Assembly: GCA_035653295.1 (NCBI GenBank) | Contig: DASRCB010000167.1 | Coordinates: 1 to 50,228 of the forward strand | Reading direction: 5' to 3' | DNA length: 50,228 nucleotides | Origin: DASRCB01 sp035653295 | GTDB taxonomy: Bacteria; Acidobacteriota; Terriglobia; Bryobacterales; Bryobacteraceae | Shown here: positions 1-8,484 of the stretch, one piece after another | Position numbering within the stretch: position 1 is the first letter of the stretch | Layout: each line of letters opens with the position of its first letter | Program-made: the position numbers and the translations under genes | Notes under the pieces: generated by a model | The model's database searches: none | Told to the model about the DNA's origin: nothing | Seen by the model: only the letters and a program-made list of their open reading frames with translations

Positions 1-1
1 C

Positions 2-1000
2 GGCAACAAAGGCACGCGCCTCTGGGGCGGAGCGCCCGGCTCGGGTGGGTTTACCGAACTCGATGCCCTGCCCTCCAGGCTGCTGGCTCTGGGCGATGTT
101 CTCAACGATCCGGCCAGCGCCCATCCGGGCGTGATCCCGTACGCCAACTTCGATTCCAGCCAGACCGTCTCCCAGGCTCTCCTGCCTTACCCGCAGTACA
201 CCGGCGTCGAAGAAGTGTTCCCCTATAACACCAACTCGAATTACAACGCCTTCCAGGTGACTGTAACCCGGCACCTTACGGCCGGCCTTGGGTTCCTCGC
301 GGGTTACACATGGTCGAAGGCCATTGGCTATGTCGACCAGAACGGCGCCGCTTCCTACTACACCGTGGCGCAGGATTACTTCAACCGCGGTCTCGAGCGC
401 TCTGTGACCTCGTTCAACCTGCCACAGAACTTCAAGCTGACGTGGGTTTACGATACGCCCTTCGGCAAGGGCCGCCGCTGGAATCTGCACTGGGCCAATC
501 CGGTGCTGGGCGGCTGGCAGCTCTCCGCCATTCACAACTATTCCTCGGGATTCCCGGTCGCGGTAAGTGAATCGGGTCTGAACATTCCTCCGGGCTTCGC
601 GTTCGGCATACGTCCCGACGTCCTGACCGGCGTTCCGCTGACCGTGGCTCCAGCATCCACCAAGGTCGACGTTCAGAATCCTACGCAATGGCTCAACCCC
701 GCCGCCTTCGCCCTGAGCCCAGCGACGGCGGCCGGAACGCCATTACGCGTGGGCACCGCGCCCAGGGAGTTCCCGACCCTGCGCGGCCCCGCAAACCTGA
801 GCGAGACCTTCCGTATCGCGAAACAGTTCCCCATCCATAAGGAGGGGCAGTATTTCGAGATCGGCGCGGTCATGACCAATCCGCTCAAGCGCACCTACGC
901 GACCATCAATGACAACACTGTCGGCGATGAAGGCTTCGGTACGCTGTTCCAGGGCGGCGGCGATCGCGTGCTCCAGTTAAGCGCGCGCATCCAGTTCTAA
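2..1000 (+). CDS. TonB-dependent receptor, Oar-like, C-terminal part (cut by window start)
   Basis: The frame is open from the first bases of the window to a TAA at 998-1000, so this is the last ~332 residues of a larger outer-membrane protein. The visible part has alternating beta-strand stretches typical of a barrel (for example 'FQVTVTRHLTAGLGFLAGYT') and ends in RIQF, the terminal aromatic residue used by the outer-membrane assembly machinery. Large acidobacterial receptors of this kind normally carry an N-terminal carboxypeptidase-regulatory-like domain and a plug, which lie outside the window. The substrate cannot be told. The gene converges on the S8 protease gene, with a strong hairpin between them. 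The GTG near 131 is internal, not a start. Confidence 0.82.
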   Translation, partial: GNKGTRLWGGAPGSGGFTELDALPSRLLALGDVLNDPASAHPGVIPYANFDSSQTVSQALLPYPQYTGVEEVFPYNTNSNYNAFQVTVTRHLTAGLGFLAGYTWSKAIGYVDQNGAASYYTVAQDYFNRGLERSVTSFNLPQNFKLTWVYDTPFGKGRRWNLHWANPVLGGWQLSAIHNYSSGFPVAVSESGLNIPPGFAFGIRPDVLTGVPLTVAPASTKVDVQNPTQWLNPAAFALSPATAAGTPLRVGTAPREFPTLRGPANLSETFRIAKQFPIHKEGQYFEIGAVMTNPLKRTYATINDNTVGDEGFGTLFQGGGDRVLQLSARIQF

Positions 1001-1014
1001 GCGCTCTCTCGTTG

Positions 1015-1039
1015 CTGGGGCGAGCTCGGCTCGCCCCAG
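1015..1039. terminator. Strong hairpin between convergent genes
   Basis: The arms ctggggcgagc (1015-1025) and gctcgccccag (1029-1039) pair perfectly over 11 bp with a 3-base loop. The hairpin sits in the 51-base gap between the receptor stop at 1000 and the S8 protease stop at 1052. There is no T-tract on either side, so a bidirectional terminator or RNA-end-stabilising role is inferred from position and stem strength. Confidence 0.6.
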
Positions 1040-1051
1040 ACTCTCTCCTCC

Positions 1052-2842
1052 TCAGTACGGATCGCTGACGCCGGCGTCCGAACCCCACAGCACATTCGAT
1101 CCCCAGAGCACGTTGCTCCCCCACAGAACGTTGGATCCCCAGAGCACATTGGAGCCGGAAATTGACGACGTTCCCCACACAGCGGAGCTGCCCCACAGCA
1201 CATTCGATCCCCACAGGACGTTCGAACCCCATAGCACGTTCGAGCCCCACAGGACATTCGATCCCCACAGCACATTGCTTCCCGAGGCGCTGCTCGTAGA
1301 ACCGCCCAGCAGCGAGGTGAGTCCGCTCAAAAGGCCGCCGCTCGAGGTTGTGGTGATTACGGCCGGCGGGAAGGTCAGAACAACGTTGCCTGTAATGGGA
1401 TCCGGCACGGCATACGGCGAAAGAGCCGCCGAGCCGACCTTGTCTTTGTTGGAAAGCGCCGCCGGGATATCCACATAACCAGCGCCCACGGTGAAAACGT
1501 CGTTCTGTTCGTTGAACGTCTGACCCGTTGTCGGATCCGTGATGGTGTAACTCGTGGCGGGGATCTTGTCCGCCGTCTTCATCAGCCGGGCCTTCACCTG
1601 ATCGGGAGTGAGCGTGGGATCCTGCTGGATCATCAGCGCCGCGGCGCCGCTCACCATGGGGGTCGCCATACTGGTGCCGCTGAGTACGAAGTAGTCCGGG
1701 CACGTCGTCGAAGTGGAGCCGGCAACATAAACGGACTGCGGCACGCAGTATCCGGAATCGTTCGCATCGAGATAGGAACCCGGCGCGCGCAGCGAGAATA
1801 CCAGGTTTCCCGGCGCCACCACGTCAGGCTTGATGTAGTGGTCGAAAAGAGTCGGCCCCTTCGAGCTGTAGCTGGCGATCTGATCGTCTGTCTCGCTCTG
1901 CGTCCCGCGGGTGTTCATCGCCCCGACGGTAATGATGTAGGGATTGTTCCCAGGCGAGGTAATCGTCGAATAGCCGTTCGTGCCCTGAGTGTTATCGCGT
2001 CCGCCGTTGCCGGCGGCTGCAACGACGACAATTCCGTTCTGCCAGGCTACCTGAACAGCCTGGCACAGCAGGTCGTACTGGCAGGAGGCGTTGACCGGCC
2101 GGCCCAGCGACAGATTGATTACGCGGATATTGTAAGTGGACTTCAGTGAAATCGCTTTGGCGATGGCCGACAGAACCGCGCTGTCCGAGCCCTGTCCGGT
2201 CCCGTCCAGCACCCGGAGATTGATGAACTTCACACCCGGCGCAACCCCCCGAACCGTATAGCTGTACTTAGAACCCGTCGAATCCTTTCCCGTCCCGCCC
2301 AGAATCCCGGCGACGTGATCGCCGTGGCCGAACTTGTCGCCGGTGGACAGATCGCCCGGAACGAAGCTCTGTGAAAACGCGATGCGGCTCGCGCCTGCCG
2401 CAGTCTTCAGGTCGGTCAGGTTATCCATGCCGCTGTCAATTACCGCGACGCCAACACCGGTTCCATCCAGACCGAAGACGCTGGTGGCCTGGTCGGCTCC
2501 GATGGTTTTCCAGCCGTAGTCCGGCTTCGCTCCAATCCAGTTGCCTGCGATGGAAAGCGGGTGATCGAGCGCTATGTATGCCACGCTCGGATCATTCGCC
2601 AGGGTCTGGATGGACGTGCCCGGCACGATAGTGGCGACGGTGTTCAACAGGCCCGTAACCACGTTGAGAATGCCGCCGAGCGAGAGAAGACTGGTCAGGT
2701 TCAGCAGACTGGGAGCGCTCTTGTATTGAACAATGACCTTGACGGGAGCCGACGTGGTGGTATCCACATCGGGGGCTATCTTCTGCGCGTGCGCCACGGT
2801 AAGTGCACTGACAGCGACAAAGATCAACAGCGTTCGCTTCAT
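1052..2842 (-). CDS. Secreted subtilisin-like serine protease (S8) with SNVLWG repeat tail
   Basis: A 596-residue S8-family endopeptidase. It has a signal peptide (residues 1-19, ending VAHA), an inhibitor-like prodomain (about 30-100) and a subtilase domain with the full catalytic set: Asp136 in VIDSGMD, His173 in GHGDHVAG, oxyanion Asn279 in AAGNGG and Ser391 in SGTSMATP. After a linker rich in Gly/Ser the protein ends in eleven six-residue units (522-587), mostly SNVLWG, then a short acidic tail. The function of that tail is unknown. It could be a surface anchor, a fold-back inhibitor or an aggregation module. The gene is divergent from a second exoprotease gene across a 391-base gap, suggesting a shared role in degrading external protein. 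Confidence 0.93.
   Translation of the reverse strand: MKRTLLIFVAVSALTVAHAQKIAPDVDTTTSAPVKVIVQYKSAPSLLNLTSLLSLGGILNVVTGLLNTVATIVPGTSIQTLANDPSVAYIALDHPLSIAGNWIGAKPDYGWKTIGADQATSVFGLDGTGVGVAVIDSGMDNLTDLKTAAGASRIAFSQSFVPGDLSTGDKFGHGDHVAGILGGTGKDSTGSKYSYTVRGVAPGVKFINLRVLDGTGQGSDSAVLSAIAKAISLKSTYNIRVINLSLGRPVNASCQYDLLCQAVQVAWQNGIVVVAAAGNGGRDNTQGTNGYSTITSPGNNPYIITVGAMNTRGTQSETDDQIASYSSKGPTLFDHYIKPDVVAPGNLVFSLRAPGSYLDANDSGYCVPQSVYVAGSTSTTCPDYFVLSGTSMATPMVSGAAALMIQQDPTLTPDQVKARLMKTADKIPATSYTITDPTTGQTFNEQNDVFTVGAGYVDIPAALSNKDKVGSAALSPYAVPDPITGNVVLTFPPAVITTTSSGGLLSGLTSLLGGSTSSASGSNVLWGSNVLWGSNVLWGSNVLWGSNVLWGSSAVWGTSSISGSNVLWGSNVLWGSNVLWGSNVLWGSDAGVSDPY
1082..1279 (-). repeat. 18-bp tandem repeat array encoding SNVLWG hexapeptides
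   Basis: Eleven in-frame 18-bp units lie at the 3' end of the S8 gene: five SNVLWG, then SSAVWG and TSSISG, then four SNVLWG. The two odd units sit in the middle. Codons vary between copies (TCG/AGC for Ser, AAT/AAC for Asn, GTG/GTT for Val), while the hexapeptide stays nearly constant. That suggests selection on the protein rather than very recent DNA duplication. Confidence 0.93.
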
Positions 2843-3233
2843 ACGTGTTGCCTGGTTTAAGCAGGTCGCCTGCCAGAAGACAAAGCCAGTAAATCCAGCA
2901 GTGCGAATACACGGGTGCGACAGGTTGTCACATCTGGCGAACTGTTTGTCTGGTATTCGCGCTTGCGGAGTCCTATCCTGCGGCGGCGAGCGGCGGGGAT
3001 GGATTAACGTGCGGCCTGGCCCGGTTGTCCTCAGGCCTTCACCGTAGGGGCCGGCGCGTCAGGTTACAGCCCTATCCGTAATCGCAGGTACCGTGCTGTC
3101 AGAAATTGCCCGTAGTAGCAGCTTTAAGTGACTGAGATCTACCACTCGTATGAAGCAGGCTGATGCAGTTCGAAGCGCGGCCCTTCATGCGCGGGCTTAC
3201 CGGCCCGAACTTCTTTCAACCAGGGAGTAGTCG
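2843..3233. other. Divergent intergenic region between two protease genes
   Basis: This 391-base gap must hold the promoters of both the S8 gene (leftward) and the S53 gene (rightward). An inverted pair gcgaatac (2903-2910) and gtattcgc (2953-2960) flanks a 42-base segment and could be a regulator site, but this is weak. A clear Shine-Dalgarno AGGGAG (3222-3227) sits 6 bases before the S53 ATG. No convincing -35/-10 pair, riboswitch or small gene was recognised. Confidence 0.4.
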
Positions 3234-4925
3234 ATGTCCATTGAAAACGCCACGATCACGCGTTCCATGCGCCGGGTTCTCGCCATTTCCGCGGGAGTCC
3301 TCTTTCCGCTTCTGATGACCAGCGCGCAGGCGCAGAGCTGGGTCGCCACCGCGACCCGGGGGCTGACGCTGAAAAACTCTACCATCGCCGGTCCGCTCGA
3401 CGCCAATGCGCCAGTCCACATCGCCGTGGCGCTGAAGCTGCACAACCAGGATCAGATCAAGTCCACGCTGCAGCACATGAGCACGCCCGGCGATGCTCTG
3501 TACGGGACGGCTTTGACCCCGGCTCAGTTCATGGCAACGTATGGGCCGACGCAGGCAGAAGCATCGGCGGTCACGAACTACCTCGCCAGCGCCGGATTCC
3601 AGAACATTCAGACCGAGGACAACCGGTTGTTCGTGACGGCGGACGGAACCGCACAGCAGGCGCAGATGGCCTTCAACACCACGCTGACCGAGTTCGTCCT
3701 CAATGGCCAGAAGGTGTACGCCAATACGATAGCGGCGCAGGTCCCTGCTTCACTCGGCCCCATCGTGGCCTCCGTGCTGGGCCTCAATAATATCCAGGCT
3801 ATGAGGACCATGCTGGTTCCGCGCACCGCCTCGACGCCTTCCCTGCCCGACGTCAACCGCAGTGTGTATGGCCCGGCTGATTTTCAGAAGGCCTACGACG
3901 CGGCCGGCTCGGCCACAGGCGGCCTGACAAGCATTGCCGTTTTCGCCGAAGGGAACCTCAACGGCGTCATCTCTGACCTGCGGAAGTTCGAAGCGTTGTA
4001 CAAGCTGCCGCAGGTGGGTCTGACGGTGATCAAAACCGGCATCGCCAGCCCGGACACCTCGGGCGCCGACGAGTGGGATCTCGATTCACAGACCTCCACC
4101 GGCATCGCCGGAACCGTACAGCATCTCTACTTCTACGATGCGACTTCACTGACTGACTCGGACCTGGCGATCGCTTTCAACCGTTTCGCCGCGCAGAGGT
4201 ACGCTCTGGCCGGCAATGCCTCGTTCGGCGAATGCGAGGTATTCGCCTGGGCCGACGGCTCCATGCTGGCCGATGACGAGGTGTTCGCCGAAGCAGCGCT
4301 GCAGGGTCAGACGGTGTTCTCCTCCACCGGGGATGTCGGCGCTTCCTGTCCCGTCGAGGGGACGAACGGCGTGCCGGATTCGGGTCCGGTGATGACCTCG
4401 TATCCCGCATCGTCCCCATATGTCGTGGCCGTGGGCGGAACCGATCTGCTGACCAACACTGACGGAACCTGGAACAGCGAGGTGGCCTGGAACGCGGGCG
4501 GCGGCGGGATCAGCGCGCTGGAGTACTCGCTGTGGTGGCAGAGCGGAATTGTTCCCAGCAACGCCGCCGGCGACAAGGGACTGCCGGACGTCGCCATGTG
4601 CGCCGACCCGAATGTCTGCGGGGCCAGCATTATCGTCGGTGGCTCGCAGCTGATCGTGGGCGGCACCAGCCTGTCATCGCCGCTGTCCATGGGCGCGTGG
4701 GCGCGCATCGAGTCTTCGCACAGGAACAAGCTGGGATTCGCCGCGCCGCTCCTGTATCAGCTCGCCAGGGGAGTGAACACCTCGAGCCCGGCCGCGCCCA
4801 GCGTTATCGGATTCCACGACATCATCGTGGGCACGAACGGCGGCTACGTGGCGACGCCCGGCTGGGACTACACCACCGGGCTCGGCTCGTTCGACATCGA
4901 AGCCATTAACAAGCTGCTGAAGTAA
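3234..4925 (+). CDS. Pro-kumamolisin, S53 (sedolisin) family secreted protease
   Basis: A 563-residue serine-carboxyl peptidase, a family active at acid pH. A signal peptide (to about residue 34, ending SAQAQ) is followed by the long activation prodomain (about 45-200) and the catalytic domain. The active-site residues are Glu280 and Asp284 in EWDLD, oxyanion Asp367 in STGDVGA and Ser479 in GGTSLSSP. The C-terminal calcium site is visible as HDII near 528 and GWDYTTGLG near 543. Length and domain order are normal for the family. The start is set by the signal peptide and the AGGGAG at 3222. It probably works alongside the divergent S8 protease in external protein breakdown. Confidence 0.95.
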   Translation: MSIENATITRSMRRVLAISAGVLFPLLMTSAQAQSWVATATRGLTLKNSTIAGPLDANAPVHIAVALKLHNQDQIKSTLQHMSTPGDALYGTALTPAQFMATYGPTQAEASAVTNYLASAGFQNIQTEDNRLFVTADGTAQQAQMAFNTTLTEFVLNGQKVYANTIAAQVPASLGPIVASVLGLNNIQAMRTMLVPRTASTPSLPDVNRSVYGPADFQKAYDAAGSATGGLTSIAVFAEGNLNGVISDLRKFEALYKLPQVGLTVIKTGIASPDTSGADEWDLDSQTSTGIAGTVQHLYFYDATSLTDSDLAIAFNRFAAQRYALAGNASFGECEVFAWADGSMLADDEVFAEAALQGQTVFSSTGDVGASCPVEGTNGVPDSGPVMTSYPASSPYVVAVGGTDLLTNTDGTWNSEVAWNAGGGGISALEYSLWWQSGIVPSNAAGDKGLPDVAMCADPNVCGASIIVGGSQLIVGGTSLSSPLSMGAWARIESSHRNKLGFAAPLLYQLARGVNTSSPAAPSVIGFHDIIVGTNGGYVATPGWDYTTGLGSFDIEAINKLLK

Positions 4926-5009
4926 TTGCCGCTGAGGCTTCTTTTCGCTGTGGGTGCGCCGGACTCCTCCCCGGCGCACCCACACCCGGTCTGCGCGGTG
5001 GCAATTACT
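4921..5009. terminator. Nested inverted repeats spanning two convergent gene ends
   Basis: An inner hairpin pairs 4950-4962 with 4971-4983 over 13 bp (gtgggtgcgccgg / ccggcgcacccac, 8-base loop). Outer arms agtaattgcc (4921-4930) and ggcaattact (5000-5009) are also perfect complements and contain the TAA stops of both the S53 gene and the TPR gene. A bidirectional terminator is the likely role. The absence of a T-tract means termination efficiency is inferred. Confidence 0.6.
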
Positions 5010-6489
5010 GGTGGAGAAGCGCGTTGTGCACGCGAATGCCGGTCGCGGTCACCTCGGCCTGTTCCGCTTCGGCGTACGAACCCGAAGCGCGGAGCACGCG
5101 CGACCACGCCTCCAGCACAGCGCCGAGCCGCGGATCGTCGGTTGTCGTGGTGGTGCGCAGCATGGCAATCGCTCGGCGATACGTTTCCGCCGCTTCCGCC
5201 GCGTTGTTTTCATGCGTATAAGCATTCGCGAGGTTCGCCATTACGAGTGCTTCTTCCGCCGTCTCCGGAGCTCCACGATCGGTGTGCGCCGCGAGCGATC
5301 GGCGGAAATAGTGTTCTGCCGCGGCGTAATCGCGCACCGACAGCGCGGCCATGCCGGCGTTATTCAGATCGGTCTCGACGCGCGGATGCGCGGGGCCGAA
5401 CGCCGCCTCGTCGATTCGCAGCGCTTCGGAACAGAGCTGAAGCGCTTTGCGGCCGTGCTCCACGCTGGCCAGGTTCGTCAGCCCCGACGCGTAGTCGGGA
5501 TGGTCGGGCCCGACCGTGTCGCGCCAGATGGCCAGTGCTCGTTCGAACAGCTGGCGCGCTCGGCGCACATTGCCCTGTGTCGCTTCGAGCAATCCGAGGT
5601 TATTCAGCGCCGTGGCCATGAGCGGCTGCTTCGGCTCGATTTCGCCGACCAGTGCGACAGCGCGCTCCAGCACTTCGCGCGCTGATCCCACATCGCCGAG
5701 AAGGCGTGAGACCGCGCCGAGATTGATCATGCTCTGCGCCGCGGGCAAGCCGTAGCCGTTCTGGGCCAGTAGGGCCACGCGGAACTGCTGTGCGGCCTCG
5801 GCGTTGCGGCCGCGGGCCTGCGCGATGAGGCCGAGCAGGTTGCGGGTGTCCGCGACGTAATGGTCCTTCGAGCCGAGGCGCCGCTCCCGGATTGCGAGCG
5901 CTTGGCGCGCGCCCTCTTCCGCCTCATCGTAGCGGGCCATATCGAGATGAAGCAGGGCGAGGTTGTGGAGCACCGTCGCCTTTTCTACTTCGGCGGCGCG
6001 GCCCTGCTGTTCGCGAATGGCCAGCGCGCGCCGCAGGACAGGCTCGGCCTCGGAGTACTTCGCCTGGCAGCGGAGGGTAGTTCCCAGGTTGTCGAGAGCC
6101 GAGGCAAAGTCCGGTTCCGACTGTCCGCCGGTGTGCTCCCAGATGGTGACCGCGCGTCTCAGCGCCGCTGCCGCGCGATCATATTGCCCCTGCTGATAGT
6201 ACACGCTCCCGAGGTTGGTGAGCGTGCGCGCCAGTTCCGGCTCGGCGGCGGCTGAGCCGGTGTCCAGCACCTGAGCAGATCGCAGATAGGCGGCCTCGGC
6301 TTCGGCCAGGCGATGCTGTTTCTGGAGCAGAACCCCGAGCTGGTTGGAAATCATGGCCACCGTCGCGGGTGGGCCGTTCTTCTCCGCTTCACGCAGGCTC
6401 GCCTCCAAACAAGCCAGTCCACACGGCGCCCCCTGAGCGAGACCGGCGCCTGCCATCCACAGCACCACTCCGATAATGGTTGTTCGCAT
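5005..6489 (-). CDS. Exported tetratricopeptide-repeat protein
   Basis: A 494-residue protein made almost wholly of TPR units of about 42 residues, the kinesin-light-chain-like type with repeating 'A.aLnnLg.l....G....A' patterns (for example ALDNLGTTL and ATALNNLGLLEA). The ATG at 6489 is preferred because it begins directly with a signal peptide (MRTTIIGVVLWMAGAGLAQG). An upstream ATG at 6561 would bury that signal behind 24 charged residues. TPR proteins of this kind serve as protein-binding scaffolds, and no enzymatic domain is seen. It follows another TPR protein on the same strand after a 163-base gap containing a hairpin, so they may be transcribed separately. The binding partner is unknown. 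Confidence 0.8.
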   Translation of the reverse strand: MRTTIIGVVLWMAGAGLAQGAPCGLACLEASLREAEKNGPPATVAMISNQLGVLLQKQHRLAEAEAAYLRSAQVLDTGSAAAEPELARTLTNLGSVYYQQGQYDRAAAALRRAVTIWEHTGGQSEPDFASALDNLGTTLRCQAKYSEAEPVLRRALAIREQQGRAAEVEKATVLHNLALLHLDMARYDEAEEGARQALAIRERRLGSKDHYVADTRNLLGLIAQARGRNAEAAQQFRVALLAQNGYGLPAAQSMINLGAVSRLLGDVGSAREVLERAVALVGEIEPKQPLMATALNNLGLLEATQGNVRRARQLFERALAIWRDTVGPDHPDYASGLTNLASVEHGRKALQLCSEALRIDEAAFGPAHPRVETDLNNAGMAALSVRDYAAAEHYFRRSLAAHTDRGAPETAEEALVMANLANAYTHENNAAEAAETYRRAIAMLRTTTTTDDPRLGAVLEAWSRVLRASGSYAEAEQAEVTATGIRVHNALLHQ

Positions 6490-6606
6490 GGTCGAAGAAT
6501 ACGGGGCTTCAGCTCCACGCGATATCCGTTTATTGCGAACGAACGCGGTTCTCTCCTGCATGGAACGATAGTGGGGCAGAAGCAGGGCGCCGCGGGAGTA
6601 AGTGGC

Positions 6607-6631
6607 GGTAACGATTCCGTAATCGTTTACC
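6607..6631. terminator. Hairpin between the two TPR genes
   Basis: The arms ggtaacgatt (6607-6616) and aatcgtttacc (6621-6631) pair around a ccgt loop with a single bulged base. The hairpin lies downstream of the TolB/TPR gene that ends at 6653. There is no T-run, so it is only a possible terminator or operator. Confidence 0.35.
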
Positions 6632-6652
6632 GTAAATGAATCGTGGGTGGTG

Positions 6653-8425
6653 CTATTTGCTGAGTCCCACGCGCCTCAGCAACATCTCAAAACGCTGATT
6701 GCCGCGAAAACAGCGGTAAGCCGGATGCGCGGCGATGACGGTGAGGCGCAGGTCGCGCCGTTCGGCGCCGTTCTCCAGCCAGTCGAGGGCTGTGTCCGTT
6801 TCACCGAGCGCGCCGTGGATCAGGGCCATGCAGGTGACGGGCACGAAACGCGACTGCGCCAGGTGAACGAGTTGCTCGAGCGCCTCGCGCGCTTCGCGCT
6901 CGCGGCCGGCGAGGGCATACGTTTGCCCAAGCGCTCCGAGCAGAGCCGGTTCGGAGCCGCCGAGCGCCTGAGCCTTCTCGAAGAGCTCAATCGACTCGCG
7001 ATACTCGCCGACGACGGAATGCAGGCGCGCGAGATTGCCCCAGGGACGCCACGAGAGCGGATACTGCTCGATGATCTGATTGAAGACCCGCAGGGCGTCG
7101 TCGTACTGGCCCGCGAACATCGAGACCAGTCCACGAGCAGTCAGCATGGAGGGCGACAACGGATCGAGGCTGACGCCAATGTCGATCTCACGGAGGGCCT
7201 CGTCAAAGCGCGAGAGCGAAGCGAGGAAGTCGATTCCGTACCAGAGGTGGGCCAGGGCATAGCCGGGCTTGAGCTCGATGGCTCGGCGATACATGCGCTC
7301 GGCGTCTTCCCACTCCCAGTCGTACATGGAGCGAATGAAGGCGAGTGAGTTCCAGGCTTCGCCGAGGGAGGGGTCGAGGCGCAGTGCGGTTTCGGCTGCC
7401 CGGCGGGCCGCGGGCATGCTTTCCTCGGGCGTGGTGTACCCATAGTCGGCCCGCAGCGCGTAGGCGTCGGCCAGGCCGCTCCAGGCAAGCGGCCACTGCG
7501 GGTCGATGGCGGCAGCCTCTTCGAAGCAGCGAATGCTGATGTCGATGCCTTCGCGGGTGCGCGTGTTCCAGTAGAAGCGGCCCTTGAGGTACAGCTCATA
7601 GCAGGCGATATCGGCAGACTGCCGCGCCAGCCGATCGCCGCCGGCGGCGCTGAGCGGGACGCGGAGCTTGTTGGCGATCGCCTGCGCGATCTCTTCCTCG
7701 ATGGCGAACAGGTCGGTGGCGGCGCGGTCCCAGGCTTCCGACCAGAGATAGTAACCCGTTGCGGTTTCGATCAGCTGCGCGGTAACACGGAGATGCCCGG
7801 GAGCGCGGCGGATGCTGCCGCGCAGAAAGGCCTCGGCGCCCAGGCGCTCGCGAATGGCGGCGAGGTCCTGCTCGCGGCCTTTCATGCGCACGGCCGAGTT
7901 CCACGCCACCACACGGAGTCCGCTGAGTTTGGTCAGGGCATGGATCAGCTCCTCAGTGATGCCGTCGCTGAGGTAGTCGCCTTCCGCATCGCCGTTCAGA
8001 TTGGTGAAGGGCATGACGGCGATGACGTGCTCCTGGGGCGCTGCTACCGCGCCGCGCTGGCGAAAGACGGCGGTATAGCAGCCAGTGGGGAGCTCGATGA
8101 TTACAGCAGAGCTGCTTCCCGCGCCCTTGTACCAGTCCTTCAGGCGTGAACGGAGGCGGCGCGCCTCGACGCGAACCACGGGATCGACGCGCGGGTCGAA
8201 CGCGGCGCCACGGCCGAAGACCTCCGAGCCGACGACATACTCCTTGACCTGATTCGCTTCGCCACGAAGAGCCGATTCAACGGCGAAGCGGAGGAATCGG
8301 CAGAGGCGCTCAGAGCGGCCGAACAGCGGACTGGCGAGGATGCGCTCCAGCTCCTCGTACACGGCTTCGCGAGAAATGCCGGGATCGCTTGCGCCGACAC
8401 TTCGATTCGTCGATTTCGGAGACAT
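6653..8425 (-). CDS. TolB-like/TPR protein with N-terminal DNA-binding-like domain
   Basis: A 590-residue cytosolic-type protein with no signal peptide. Residues ~15-100 form a conserved helical module ('FGRSERLCRFLRFAVE', 'FDPRVDPVVRVEARRLRSRL') often found at the start of regulator-like proteins. Residues ~130-250 match the TolB-N-like fold of adenylate-cyclase-associated proteins (IAVMPFTNLNGD, SDGITEELIHAL, FLRGSIRR, YYLWSEAWDR). The rest is TPR repeats. Such proteins are numerous in acidobacteria and are usually annotated as TPR or transcriptional regulators, but their actual role is unproven. It could be a sensor or regulator for the downstream exported TPR protein, which is only an inference from order. 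Confidence 0.75.
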   Translation of the reverse strand: MSPKSTNRSVGASDPGISREAVYEELERILASPLFGRSERLCRFLRFAVESALRGEANQVKEYVVGSEVFGRGAAFDPRVDPVVRVEARRLRSRLKDWYKGAGSSSAVIIELPTGCYTAVFRQRGAVAAPQEHVIAVMPFTNLNGDAEGDYLSDGITEELIHALTKLSGLRVVAWNSAVRMKGREQDLAAIRERLGAEAFLRGSIRRAPGHLRVTAQLIETATGYYLWSEAWDRAATDLFAIEEEIAQAIANKLRVPLSAAGGDRLARQSADIACYELYLKGRFYWNTRTREGIDISIRCFEEAAAIDPQWPLAWSGLADAYALRADYGYTTPEESMPAARRAAETALRLDPSLGEAWNSLAFIRSMYDWEWEDAERMYRRAIELKPGYALAHLWYGIDFLASLSRFDEALREIDIGVSLDPLSPSMLTARGLVSMFAGQYDDALRVFNQIIEQYPLSWRPWGNLARLHSVVGEYRESIELFEKAQALGGSEPALLGALGQTYALAGREREAREALEQLVHLAQSRFVPVTCMALIHGALGETDTALDWLENGAERRDLRLTVIAAHPAYRCFRGNQRFEMLLRRVGLSK

Positions 8426-8484
8426 GAGGGCCGCAGTCCGCCTGCGAGAGGGTTTCTAACAGTATGCCAGAGCGGCGCCGGATG

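Noticed and set aside
1082..1279. CRISPR array suggested by regular 18-bp repeats
   Set aside because: The repeats are contiguous, in frame and translated as SNVLWG, with no spacers.
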